Assembly: GCA_934119935.1 (NCBI GenBank) | Contig: CAKOSX010000003.1 | Span: 186,001-250,000, forward strand | Length of the DNA: 64,000 nt | DNA from: an uncultured Clostridia bacterium | GTDB taxonomy: Bacteria > Bacillota > Clostridia > TANB77 > CAG-508 | Reading direction: 5' to 3' | In this document: piece by piece, positions 44,020 to 53,667 of the stretch | Position numbering within the stretch: position 1 is the first letter of the stretch | Layout: each line of letters starts with the position of its first letter | The notes under the pieces: model-generated | Databases searched by the model: none | Seen by the model: the letters and a program-made list of their open reading frames with translations, nothing else | What the model was told of the DNA's origin: nothing | Position numbers and translations under genes: made by a program

Positions 44020-44797
44020 AGATAGAAAAAAATATTTAAGAAAAAAGAAGTTTCGAAAAATTGAGATACTTGCAACACAAATCTTAATAGTGGTTGCTTT
44101 TATAGGAATTTGGGAACTTCTTGCAAGGCTTGGAAAAATAGATAGTTTTATTACTAGCCAACCATCTAGAATAGTAAAAACATTTCTAAATTTGTCATCA
44201 AATGATTTGGGAAGACATCTAAGAATTACATGTATAGAAACATTGGTGGGATTCTCTTTAGGAACCATAATGGGAGTAATAATAGCAATAATTTTATGGT
44301 GGTCGTCGTTTATTTCTAAAGTGTCTGAACCATTCTTGGTAATACTAAATGCACTACCAAAAGTAGCACTAGGACCAGTAATAATAATATGGGTTGGTGC
44401 TGGAATGCCAGCTATAATCGTTATGGCACTTGCAATTTCACTTATTGTAACAATATTAAATATCTTAAACGGACTCATAAATACGGATAAAGAAAAAATA
44501 AAAATGGCTGAAACTTTTAATGCGAGCAAGTTTCAAATACTTACAAAAATAGTAATACCGGCAAATATCTCAACATTATTCAATACTTTGAAAGTAAATA
44601 TAGGACTATCGCTAGTCGGAGTAATATCTGGAGAATTTTTAGTATCAAAAGGCGGACTCGGATATCTAATTGTATATGGAGGGCAGGTATTTAAGCTAGA
44701 CTTGGTAATGACGAGTGTAATTATTCTTGCAATAGTCGCAGCCGTAATGTACGAAAGCATAGAAATATTAGAAAAAATTGTGATGAAACAGAGATAA
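43985..44797 (+). CDS. ABC importer permease (NitT/TauT type)
   Basis: About 270 residues; start uncertain between 43985 and 44012, both overlapping the ATPase gene. Six membrane helices; EAA-type loop NILNGLINTDKEKIKMAETFNASKFQILTKIVIP that contacts the ATPase. BPD_transp_1 domain. Confidence 0.9.
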   Translation: MTKKLEKKLMSEDRKKYLRKKKFRKIEILATQILIVVAFIGIWELLARLGKIDSFITSQPSRIVKTFLNLSSNDLGRHLRITCIETLVGFSLGTIMGVIIAIILWWSSFISKVSEPFLVILNALPKVALGPVIIIWVGAGMPAIIVMALAISLIVTILNILNGLINTDKEKIKMAETFNASKFQILTKIVIPANISTLFNTLKVNIGLSLVGVISGEFLVSKGGLGYLIVYGGQVFKLDLVMTSVIILAIVAAVMYESIEILEKIVMKQR

Positions 44798-44814
44798 GGA
44801 AGGAAAGGGTTAAA

Positions 44815-45825
44815 ATGAAAAAGATTATAACAATAATAGTGTGCATATTGCTTGTGGCTGTTGTAATAGCAGTTGGATTTATAGCAACAAGACCACCAAA
44901 AAATGATACTGCAATAAAAACACTAAAAGTAAATGAGGTTACAAGATCAGTCTTTTATGCACCACAATACGTGGCAATTGCTAATGGATTCTTCGAGGAA
45001 GAAGGTTTAAAAATAGAATTAACAACAGGTCAAGGTGCAGACAATGTAATGACAGCAGTTTTGGCAGGACAGTGTGATATAGGTTTCTGTGGACCAGAGG
45101 CTTCAATATATGTATATAACGAAGGAAAAGAAGATTACGTAGAAGTATTTGCTCAATTAACAAAGAGAGATGGTTCATTCTTGGTAAGCAAAAATAAAAC
45201 AGATAATTTCTCATGGCAAGATTTAAAAGGAAAAACAGTAATACCAGGAAGAAAAGGTGGAGTGCCATACATGACATTTGAATACGTTTTAAAACAAAAT
45301 GGACTAAACCCAGAAACAGACCTAGTATTAGATGATAGCATAAAATTCGACTTAATGGCAGGAGCCTTTGCAGGCGGAAATGCCGAATACGTAACACTAT
45401 TCGAACCAACAGCATCAATGACAGAAGCAGAAGGAAAAGGCTACGTAGTAGCATCAGTTGGAGAGGCATCAGGAGAAGTTCCATACACAGCATACTGTGC
45501 AAAGAAAAGCTATATAGAAAAAAATAGTGAAACAATAGAAAAATTCACACGTGCAATATATAAAGGACAAAAATGGGTAAAATCACACACATCAAGAGAA
45601 ATAGCAGAAGCAATACAAAGCTTCTTCCCAAGCACAAGCGTAGAATCAATAGAAAAATCAGTACAAAGCTATAAAGACATAGATGCTTGGAACGAAACAC
45701 CAGTACTAAAAGAAGAAAGCTTCGATAAACTACAATTAATAATGACAGAAGCAGGAGAACTAACACAAAAAGCACCATACAACAAAATAGTAAACAACAC
45801 ATATGCAGAAAAAGTAACAAAATAA
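44815..45825 (+). CDS. ABC importer substrate-binding lipoprotein-like protein (NMT1/THI5-like)
   Basis: 336 residues. Hydrophobic N-terminus (about 4-24) without an obvious lipobox Cys at the end, so anchor or signal peptide. KTLKVNEVTRSVFYAPQYVAIANGFFEEEGL, LTTGQGADNVMTAVLAGQCDIGFCGPEA, LKGKTVIPGRKGGVPYMTFEYVL are typical of NMT1/SsuA-like proteins that bind thiamin precursors, riboflavin, sulfonates or related small molecules. No TPP or FMN riboswitch seen upstream, so cargo is open. Confidence 0.87.
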   Translation: MKKIITIIVCILLVAVVIAVGFIATRPPKNDTAIKTLKVNEVTRSVFYAPQYVAIANGFFEEEGLKIELTTGQGADNVMTAVLAGQCDIGFCGPEASIYVYNEGKEDYVEVFAQLTKRDGSFLVSKNKTDNFSWQDLKGKTVIPGRKGGVPYMTFEYVLKQNGLNPETDLVLDDSIKFDLMAGAFAGGNAEYVTLFEPTASMTEAEGKGYVVASVGEASGEVPYTAYCAKKSYIEKNSETIEKFTRAIYKGQKWVKSHTSREIAEAIQSFFPSTSVESIEKSVQSYKDIDAWNETPVLKEESFDKLQLIMTEAGELTQKAPYNKIVNNTYAEKVTK

Positions 45826-45849
45826 ATTCTTCGCTTAAAAGAACAGCTT

Positions 45850-45880
45850 TCGCCCAATAGGGACGCCCCTTTTTGGGCGA
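45850..45880 (+). terminator. Palindromic repeat/terminator (family iii, copy 2)
   Basis: TCGCCCAATAGGGACGCCCC followed by TTTTTGGGCGA, 24 nt after the importer operon's stop. Same design as 5104-5137 with coordinated differences. Confidence 0.75.
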
Positions 45881-45974
45881 TATTTTGTGCAATCATTAAA
45901 AACAGAGTAAAAACTGGTATAAATGCATTGATTTAGTAAGATTTATGAGGTAATATATTATATGGAGGAAAACG

Positions 45975-46652
45975 ATGCTTAATTTTTTTAAGAGATTATT
46001 TAAATGTAAAGAAAATAAAATTCAAAGTATATCTTATGAAGACGAGCTATTACAGAGGTTTGGAAAAAATGAAAATTTACCCACAAACCATGTAAGGTTA
46101 TTAATAATAACTGATACTCATAACTGTTTATACTATGATCAAGAAAGCGTTGAGAAAATAAAAAATGCTAAGTATGATGTGTGCTTAATTTTAGGAGATA
46201 TTTCAAATACTGATATAATAGAAATATTAAGATTTGTGCCATATGACAAGATATATGGATTGCTTGGAAACCATGATGGATTGGATAGATTCGAAGAATC
46301 TAAAATAAGGAGTTTAAATGGCAAAGCAATTACAGTCAATAATGTTAGAATTGCTGGATTGCAAGGAAGCCATAGATATAAAACGGGAGATTATGGAATG
46401 TATACCCATGAAGAAAGTATTCAAATTGCAGATGAGATGCCACCAGCAGATATATTAGTCTCACACGATAGGCCATTTATTAAAGACAATAATGACAATG
46501 TCCATGATGGATTAAAGGGTGTAACTTATTACTGTTATAAAAATCATGTTAAACTTGAAATACATGGGCATTTACACGAAGAATCAGAAGAAATACTAAA
46601 AAATGGTACGAAAGTATTAGGCAAATATAAGGTGAATGTGGTTGAGTTTTAA
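45975..46652 (+). CDS. Calcineurin-like metallophosphoesterase
   Basis: 225 residues behind GGAGG. Metal motifs: TDTHNC (about 44-49), LGDISNTD, GNHDGL, SHDRP and HGHLHE. Small cytoplasmic enzyme; substrate unknown. Monocistronic. Confidence 0.8.
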   Translation: MLNFFKRLFKCKENKIQSISYEDELLQRFGKNENLPTNHVRLLIITDTHNCLYYDQESVEKIKNAKYDVCLILGDISNTDIIEILRFVPYDKIYGLLGNHDGLDRFEESKIRSLNGKAITVNNVRIAGLQGSHRYKTGDYGMYTHEESIQIADEMPPADILVSHDRPFIKDNNDNVHDGLKGVTYYCYKNHVKLEIHGHLHEESEEILKNGTKVLGKYKVNVVEF

Positions 46653-46748
46653 CTAAATAATGTTAAACTATTATAATAGAGGTAAGAAATGCAATTCTTA
46701 CTTCTAATTTTTTATATTTAGCATAAAATTTTATAGGAGAATTTTGCT

Positions 46749-47204
46749 ATGAATAATTTAAAGATATATATAAAATCAATTTTAATTCCTGTAATAGTTG
46801 GAGGCATTGTAGGGCTGATTATAAATCCATTTATTGATTATGGTTCTTTAAATAAGCCACCACTTGCACCACCAGGAATTTTATTTTCTATAATCTGGCC
46901 AATTTTGTATGTTTTAATGGGAATTTCATATGGAATTTTAAAAAGTAAAAAATTAGTAGACACAAAAGTTTCAATAGTATATTACGTGCAACTTGGAATA
47001 AATGCGTTATGGTCAATTTTCTTCTTTTTATTAAAATGGAGACTATTTTCATTTATATGGATACTAGTTTTAGATGTTATAGTAATTTATATGATTGTAC
47101 TATTCTACCAAAAGAATAAAGTTGCCGGAATATTACAAGTTCCATATCTACTTTGGATATTATTTGCTTCATATTTAAATATTGCAATTTATGTGTTAAA
47201 TTAA
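46749..47204 (+). CDS. tspO: TspO/MBR family protein
   Basis: 151 residues, five membrane helices. NKPPLAPPGILFSIIWPILYVLMGISYGI, WSIFFFLLKW and YLLWILFASYLNIAIYVLN match the translocator protein family, which binds porphyrins and other ligands. Fewer Trp than in typical TspO. Confidence 0.9.
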   Translation: MNNLKIYIKSILIPVIVGGIVGLIINPFIDYGSLNKPPLAPPGILFSIIWPILYVLMGISYGILKSKKLVDTKVSIVYYVQLGINALWSIFFFLLKWRLFSFIWILVLDVIVIYMIVLFYQKNKVAGILQVPYLLWILFASYLNIAIYVLN

Positions 47205-47237
47205 AAATAATTGAGTAAAGAAAGAAAAAATACATAC

Positions 47238-47293
47238 AATACTACCGTATGCGGAATAAAAATATTGACAAATACTACCGCATGCGGTATAAT
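47238..47293 (+). promoter_or_regulatory. Fic promoter with two operator palindromes
   Basis: TTGACA (47265-47270), 17-bp spacer, TATAAT (47288-47293). A 21-bp site ending in GCATGCGGTATA (47271-47291) fills the spacer, with perfect palindrome ACCGCATGCGGT (47277-47288). A near copy lies at 47238-47258, 33 bp upstream. This is the pattern of a repressor binding two turns-related sites, probably autoregulation. Confidence 0.8.
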
Positions 47294-47338
47294 TGTGACT
47301 AAAATTAAACAGAAAAAAATAAGAAGGAGATGAAAAAA

Positions 47339-48265
47339 ATGGAATATATGACTACTAGTGAAGCCGAGGAGAAGTGGAATATTAGTGAAAGAAGGATAAG
47401 ACAGTTATTAATAGAAGGAAGAATAGAAGGAGCAATCAAAATAGGTGGAAATTGGAATATTCCTATTGAAGCAGAGAAACCACTAGACAAAAGAATATTA
47501 AAACCAGATAATAATGATTTTATAATTAATTTAGATGCAAATTACTTCGATGAAGTAGATAAATTAAAAACGGAGTTAGATAGCAAAAGACCTATTCCTA
47601 AAGAAACATTAAAATCCTTAAAAGAATCAATTAATCTTGAATGGACATATAATAGTAACGGTATTGAGGGAAATACTTTAACACTAAGGGAAACTCAAGT
47701 TGTATTAGAAGGAATAACAATTGGTGGAAAATCAATAAAAGAACATTTAGAAGCAATAAACCATGAAAGAGCAATTATATATTTAGAAGATTTAGTAAAA
47801 GACAATAAACCAATAACGGAATGGAATATAAAAAGTATTCATCAATTAATTCTAAAAGGAATAGATGATGAAAATGCAGGAAGGTATAGAAGAGAAAATG
47901 TAACTATAAAAGGCGCTGTACACATACCACCAGATTATACAAAAATACCAGAACTTATGGAGAAATTAATTTTAAATTATGAAACATGGAATAAATATCA
48001 TCCAATTATTCAGGCTGCATTATTGCATGGAGAATTAGTCAAAATTCATCCGTTTGTAGATGGAAATGGAAGAACATCAAGATTAATAATGAATTTAGAT
48101 TTAATGAACCATGGCTATAATCCTGTTATTGTAAAAAAAGAAAATAGACTAGAATATTACGAGGCACTAGATAAGGCACATACTACAGGAAATTACACAG
48201 ATTTTGTAAAATTAATTAATAAATTGGAGATAGAAATGTTAAATAAATACTTAGCATTATTATAA
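47339..48265 (+). CDS. Fic family protein with N-terminal DNA-binding domain
   Basis: 308 residues from the ATG at 47339; AAGGAG directly abuts an ATG at 47330, so the later one is better spaced. N-terminal excisionase-like winged helix (TTSEAEEKWNISERRIRQLLIEGRIEGAIKIGGNWNIP, about 4-42). The inhibitory motif SNGIEGN precedes the Fic core HPFVDGNGRTSR (about 237-248), which has all catalytic residues for AMP transfer. The promoter carries paired operators, so it probably represses itself. Could be a toxin-like or housekeeping AMPylator; target unknown. Confidence 0.9.
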   Translation: MEYMTTSEAEEKWNISERRIRQLLIEGRIEGAIKIGGNWNIPIEAEKPLDKRILKPDNNDFIINLDANYFDEVDKLKTELDSKRPIPKETLKSLKESINLEWTYNSNGIEGNTLTLRETQVVLEGITIGGKSIKEHLEAINHERAIIYLEDLVKDNKPITEWNIKSIHQLILKGIDDENAGRYRRENVTIKGAVHIPPDYTKIPELMEKLILNYETWNKYHPIIQAALLHGELVKIHPFVDGNGRTSRLIMNLDLMNHGYNPVIVKKENRLEYYEALDKAHTTGNYTDFVKLINKLEIEMLNKYLALL

Positions 48266-48389
48266 TACAATTTTTTGATTAATTAATAGAAATATATTGT
48301 TTCATACAAGATTATAATTTTAAGTATTGAATAATGTGAGTAGATATAGCAAAATTCAATTATAAAAAATTTAGAAAAGGGGAAGATGT

Positions 48390-49013
48390 ATGGAAAATTT
48401 ATTGAACGAGGTATTTACTGCTTTTCATGGTGGATATGGTGGACCTTCATACTATTTTTATATTAATAAAATGAAGACGGGCTATCAATTTAGGTATGGA
48501 TATGATAAAAGTGGAAGATTTTTATTTAATACAACTGATGAAGTCAATTTATATAATTCAATACACAGCAAAGAATACTATGATGCATTTATTAGTTGTT
48601 TGCAAGAATTAACAACTAATTGGAAAAAAAAGTATGATAATAGTGATATTCTTGATGGAACACAGTGGGATATTGTTTCTCAAAAAATTAATAAAAAATA
48701 TAGTGGCTCAAATGATTTTCCAGAAAATTATGAAAAGGTATTGCAAATTATTAAAGAATTCTTTAATGTTAGAGTAGACATTGAAAAAATAAGGGATGAT
48801 GAATTCTTGAATTTACTAGAAAATTTATTGAAGGAAAATACTGAAATGGATGTAATAAACGAGGGTGAAGAATTAAAGGAAACATCTGGAGTAGGTGAAA
48901 TAGAAGAAAATAATAGAGCACTAGAAAAATTTCAGAGCATAATAAAACAAATTAGATTGTCTACAGAAATAGAAGATATACAACCACAAAAAGAAGAAGA
49001 GCAGCAACAATAG
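48390..49013 (+). CDS. Protein of unknown function downstream of Fic
   Basis: 207 residues, no signal peptide. Begins FHGGYGGPSYYFYINKMKTGYQFRYGYDKSGRFLF; the C-terminal third is acidic and ends in Glu/Gln repeats. No family recognised. 124 nt separate it from fic, so co-transcription is possible but unproven. Confidence 0.65.
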   Translation: MENLLNEVFTAFHGGYGGPSYYFYINKMKTGYQFRYGYDKSGRFLFNTTDEVNLYNSIHSKEYYDAFISCLQELTTNWKKKYDNSDILDGTQWDIVSQKINKKYSGSNDFPENYEKVLQIIKEFFNVRVDIEKIRDDEFLNLLENLLKENTEMDVINEGEELKETSGVGEIEENNRALEKFQSIIKQIRLSTEIEDIQPQKEEEQQQ

Positions 49014-49041
49014 AGATGTTTCTCTTCTTCTTTTTCTTTTT

Positions 49042-50649
49042 CTAAATAACAGTTAATTCTCGCATCATATGATTATCAAACAAATAATGTTTGTTACATA
49101 ACTCTATTAATTGAGGTCTATGTGTAACTATTATATAAGTCTTATTATTTAAATGTTTTCTTATCATATTTATTATCTTTTCTTCGGATGCTGCGTCTAA
49201 ATTTGATGTTGGTTCATCGAAAAGATATAAATCTTTATCTATTAAGATTCCCCTTATTAAATTTAATCTTTGCTTTTGACCGGTAGATAACTTTATGCCT
49301 CGCTCACCGACAATTGTTTCTAATCCGTTTGGAAGTGATTTATACCAATTGGTCAACCCAGCTTCATCTAATAACTCTAAAAGTTTTTCATTTGATATAT
49401 TTTGCCCTAAACAAAGATTATCTCTTATGCTAAGATCAAACATTTCGACTTCTTGTGATACATAGACTAAATCTAATTTGGTATTTGTTTTTTCTGATCC
49501 ATCAATTAGTAATTTCCCTTTTGATAATGGATAAATACCTGCTAAGATATTCATAAGTGTTGTTTTACCCTGACCTGATTCTCCCATAACACTTATTTTT
49601 TCATTTCTATTTAAAGTAAATTCTGGAATTAGTATTTTTGTTGAACTCTCTGGATATGAAAAGACAACTTCTTGCAATTTTACGTTTTTCCAATTTTCAC
49701 ATTTTTTTATTTCTACTGCACCATGTAAATATTCTTCAAGCTGCTTTTTGGCTGTTTTTAATTGAACATTAGAATCTAAAACTCTTGCCATAGATGAGAT
49801 TTTAGAATATAAGGTTTCAAATAATGTTACATAGAATAATAGAAATGGTAATGCATCTTGCCCTCGATTAATATTTATAATTGTGCTTAATATTAATGTA
49901 ACATATAATGCTCTCATGAAAATATGGAATACAATATTTTGATTGGCTCTCTTTATTTCATTTAATTTTTTGGATTGATTATAATCATTTGCTTTCTCAT
50001 CAATTTTTGCATTGCAGAAATTTTTTAAACTTAATCTTTTTACAGTTGCAAGATTTTGAACAAAATCCATAAATATTGCAACATATTTTGAATATTTGTT
50101 TCTTGATTCTTTATCATATTTTTGTCTAGCCTTCATCATTTTATATTTTATAAAAATTGAAATTGATGAAACAATTATAACGGATATTCCAATAAATATA
50201 GACTGTTTACAAACCATAATTAAGAAAGATACTATTCCAAAAATTAAAGGTAAAATAGTATTTTGAATATTACTCAAAAAAGAAACCCATAATTCTGCAA
50301 CATCACTTATTAAATTATATACAAATCCGGTATGAACATTTGCAATATTCTCTTCCGTCATATTTTGAATTTTATTGAAGTAATATTTTTGAATATTTAT
50401 TTCTATTTTCGGATATATAGTGCAATCAATAAATGAACTTATCCAATTGGATATTAGCATTATTATATATAATATTGTTAATGAAATGGCCAATCCAATA
50501 ACATTTTCTGTAGTTAAAGGTGCTACCGTAAAATGTGCTAGTGCAAATGAACAGCCATATTCGCATACATAATATATTGATGAAATAACAAATGTAATAA
50601 TTAATTTTTTATTTTCACTACACTTCCATAATTCTTTCATTATTTTCAC
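49042..50649 (-). CDS. ABC exporter (fused membrane and ATPase domains)
   Basis: 535 residues. Six N-terminal membrane helices (to about 290), then an ATPase with Walker A GESGQGKTT, LVYVSQEVEMFDLSIRDNLCLG, signature LSTGQKQRLNLIRGIL, Walker B LYLFDEPTSNLD and HRP switch. Works as a dimer to export a lipid, peptide or drug. No peptidase domain; nothing nearby identifies cargo. Confidence 0.9.
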   Translation of the reverse strand: MKIMKELWKCSENKKLIITFVISSIYYVCEYGCSFALAHFTVAPLTTENVIGLAISLTILYIIMLISNWISSFIDCTIYPKIEINIQKYYFNKIQNMTEENIANVHTGFVYNLISDVAELWVSFLSNIQNTILPLIFGIVSFLIMVCKQSIFIGISVIIVSSISIFIKYKMMKARQKYDKESRNKYSKYVAIFMDFVQNLATVKRLSLKNFCNAKIDEKANDYNQSKKLNEIKRANQNIVFHIFMRALYVTLILSTIININRGQDALPFLLFYVTLFETLYSKISSMARVLDSNVQLKTAKKQLEEYLHGAVEIKKCENWKNVKLQEVVFSYPESSTKILIPEFTLNRNEKISVMGESGQGKTTLMNILAGIYPLSKGKLLIDGSEKTNTKLDLVYVSQEVEMFDLSIRDNLCLGQNISNEKLLELLDEAGLTNWYKSLPNGLETIVGERGIKLSTGQKQRLNLIRGILIDKDLYLFDEPTSNLDAASEEKIINMIRKHLNNKTYIIVTHRPQLIELCNKHYLFDNHMMRELTVI

Positions 50650-50727
50650 TCTCTTTGCTATTGTAATTTATTACGTTATAATTTCTGTTACTTTAATATG
50701 TAATATTTAAATGATTATATCATTTAA

Positions 50728-50777
50728 AAATTCTAATTGCAATTTTTTCTCCGTCCCCAGATTGTACTTTAGAATTT
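50728..50777 (+). repeat. Hairpin repeat with CTCCGTCCCC core (family ii, copy 4)
   Basis: AAATTCTAA (50728-50736) and TTAGAATTT (50769-50777) enclose TTTTTTCTCCGTCCCCAGA and TTGTAC. It lies between divergent genes, so it is not a terminator for either; this argues for a mobile or structural element. Confidence 0.6.
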
Positions 50778-51008
50778 ATCCCCAAACTCTTGTATTTTCC
50801 GCCAAAATAATATAAAATAACTTTGATAATTTTTAATATAAATAAAAATAATAGAAGAATTAAAAAAATATAATAAAAATATATCACAAGATGTAAAACA
50901 CTTTTTAAATTTTAATCCTAAAAACGACAAACAATTTAACTAACTTGTACTAAAATAAGTGCATAAAGTTTGTAGGAACAAAAGTTAAAAAGGTAAGAGG
51001 TGGTAAGG

Positions 51009-53537
51009 ATGTTTCAAAATATATCAAAAAACACGGAGGAAGTTTTTGATGATGATGTTGATTTTGCTACGCAATGCAAGAATCAAAGCAAAAATGAAAG
51101 GATAATTGGAATATTAAAGCAAAATTTTAGTATTCCCAATATTATTATTTATATTCTAGCTTTTATGATGTCTTTGCTAGGAGGACAGAATAGCCCAGTA
51201 TTTACGAGTGTTGCACCATTTGGCTATGCTATTACGGCGGCGAGCTTTGGTGCAGGAATTCCAACGCTGATTGTATGCTTGGTAACTATGGTTGGAACAA
51301 CTATTAAATTTGGTGGAAGTGGTCTTTTATTCTACATATTAACATTGCTAATATTCATAGCTTTAGTATTAATAAAAAGACCAGTTGAGCAAGAAGATTG
51401 CAATGAAAAATTAAAAGTTGGAATGCAAATGACTGTTGCAGTATTTGTTGTTCAAATGATAAAGCTTTTATTTAGTGGATTTTTAGTTTATGATTTACTT
51501 TATACATTAATGATAACGATAACTACAGCAACTCTATATAAAGTATTTGTGAATTCGTTAATCGTATTTAAAGAGATAAAAGTAAAGAAAGTATTTTCAA
51601 TAGAAGAGGTAATGGGAGCTAGTTTAATGCTGGCATTAGCTGCAAATTGCTTAGGAGATTTTAGTATATTTGGTTTCTCAATTAGAAATATATTGTGCAT
51701 TCTAATTGTATTAGTAATGGGCTGGAAGAACGGAGTGCTAATAGGAGGTACTACTGGTATAACAATAGGAACAGCAGTTGGAATACTATCGGGTCAACAG
51801 CCTGTAATGCTAGCTGCATATGCAATATCTGGAATGATTGCTGGTTTATTAAATAGATTAGGCAGAGTCGGCGTTGTAGTTGGATTCATAATAGGAAATG
51901 TAGTATTATCATATGTTGCAAATGGAAACACAGTAGAGGTAATAAAATTTCAAGAGATATTAATTGCAGCTCTTGGACTTCTTGCAATTCCAAAATCATA
52001 CAAAATTGAAATAAGTGATTTGGTAGGAAACACAAAAATGCTTCCAGAAATGACGACAAGAACTTTGGAAGAGAATAAAGAGACTATAAATAAGCTTACA
52101 AATATGTCCAACACAATTTCAGAAATGGCAAAAGAGTATGAGAATGCAGCTGCTACAATAGTTACAGACGAAGAACTAGAAAAACAGGAGAAGGCTAACC
52201 AAGAGTTATTTGAAGACGAATTGTATAACAATCTGGAAGGAAAAGAAGAGAATCTATTATATGAAGACATCTATAATAATAATGAAAATATTTTAGATGA
52301 AATTTTCAAGCAGCTGATGGCAAGAGAAGTTATTACCAGAAAAGATATTGTAAAAATATTTGCAAGCCATAACAATTACATAATGGGATTTAGTACAGAT
52401 TCAAAGGAAGATGACTATGTCGCACAAAATGACATTGATGAAATTGTAAGAGCTATAAATTCTGCATATAGGGTTAGCAAGCTGCACTTTATTTGGAAGA
52501 AAAAATTGGACGAAAATAAAAAAACAATGTCAAGCCAATTAAATGGAGTTTCTGAAGCACTATCAAACTTGGCAAATCAAATTACAAAAGATGAAGATGA
52601 TATATACAAAACTCAGAAAGAGCAAGTAAAAAAATTGCTAGAGGAAAAAGAAATAGAATTAAAAGACATTACTGTGAAACAAGAAGATAGTAGCAGATAC
52701 ATAATAACGTTATACACAGGTGTGTGTGATTCTGTGGATGGAAAAGAGTGTGGAGTTAAAAAAATTGCACGAATTTTAGCAAAAGTATTTAACGAGAAAA
52801 TGATTTTGCAAAAGCAAAAATGTGGATTAAGGGTAAATGATGATACATGTATGTATACATTCACGACAGAAGACGAATTTACAATGCAGGTGGGGCTAGC
52901 AAAGGCTAAGAAGTTTGACTCTATAATTTCTGGTGATACAACATTACAAACGAGGTTGGAAGATGGCAAATATTTGCTTGCAATAAGTGATGGAATGGGT
53001 TCTGGACCAGATGCAAGAAAGAGCAGCAAAATTGCAATAAAAACATTAGAAAGATTATTAAAATCTGGTTTTAACAACGACACGGCTCTAAAACTAGTGA
53101 ATACAACAATCTCTGCAAACACAGACGAGGATATGTATGCAACGCTTGATGTAAGCATACTAGACTTGTATAAAGGCAATATGAAATTTATAAAAAATGG
53201 GGCATGTCCAACATTCGTAAAAAGAGGAGGTAGTGTAGAAACACTAAAATCAGTTTCGCTACCAACAGGAATACTAGATAACATAGATTTAGTGGAATAT
53301 AATTACGACCTTCAAGACGGAGATATAGTTGTAATGTGTAGTGATGGTATACTAGAATCTAACAAAGAATACATAAGCAAAGATTTATGGATGCAAGAAA
53401 TATTAGAAGAAATAGAAACAGATGATGCGCAGAGAATGGCAGACTTAATATTAAAGGAAGCCATAGATAACGACTTCGGCAAAGAAAAAGATGACATGAC
53501 TGTAATGGTTTATAAAATACAAAAAAAGACAGTATAG
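51009..53537 (+). CDS. spoIIE: Stage II sporulation protein E (serine phosphatase)
   Basis: 842 residues from the ATG at 51009 (AGAGGTGG upstream). About ten N-terminal membrane helices (40-335), a regulatory coiled-coil region, then a PP2C-type phosphatase: DGMGSGPDARKSSKIAIKTLERLL, DLYKGNMKFIKNGACPTFVKR, GDIVVMCSDGILES. It dephosphorylates SpoIIAA to switch on sigma-F in the forespore. A hallmark that the organism sporulates. Confidence 0.95.
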   Translation: MFQNISKNTEEVFDDDVDFATQCKNQSKNERIIGILKQNFSIPNIIIYILAFMMSLLGGQNSPVFTSVAPFGYAITAASFGAGIPTLIVCLVTMVGTTIKFGGSGLLFYILTLLIFIALVLIKRPVEQEDCNEKLKVGMQMTVAVFVVQMIKLLFSGFLVYDLLYTLMITITTATLYKVFVNSLIVFKEIKVKKVFSIEEVMGASLMLALAANCLGDFSIFGFSIRNILCILIVLVMGWKNGVLIGGTTGITIGTAVGILSGQQPVMLAAYAISGMIAGLLNRLGRVGVVVGFIIGNVVLSYVANGNTVEVIKFQEILIAALGLLAIPKSYKIEISDLVGNTKMLPEMTTRTLEENKETINKLTNMSNTISEMAKEYENAAATIVTDEELEKQEKANQELFEDELYNNLEGKEENLLYEDIYNNNENILDEIFKQLMAREVITRKDIVKIFASHNNYIMGFSTDSKEDDYVAQNDIDEIVRAINSAYRVSKLHFIWKKKLDENKKTMSSQLNGVSEALSNLANQITKDEDDIYKTQKEQVKKLLEEKEIELKDITVKQEDSSRYIITLYTGVCDSVDGKECGVKKIARILAKVFNEKMILQKQKCGLRVNDDTCMYTFTTEDEFTMQVGLAKAKKFDSIISGDTTLQTRLEDGKYLLAISDGMGSGPDARKSSKIAIKTLERLLKSGFNNDTALKLVNTTISANTDEDMYATLDVSILDLYKGNMKFIKNGACPTFVKRGGSVETLKSVSLPTGILDNIDLVEYNYDLQDGDIVVMCSDGILESNKEYISKDLWMQEILEEIETDDAQRMADLILKEAIDNDFGKEKDDMTVMVYKIQKKTV

Positions 53538-53667
53538 TGGAGAAATAAATTATTTCTTCACTTTTTTTGCTTTAGATGAATAAAAATCCCCGTTTTATCT
53601 TGTATTTTTACTATATTTTATGATATATTATAACTGCAAAAACTATATAAATTTAGAGAGGTCATTT

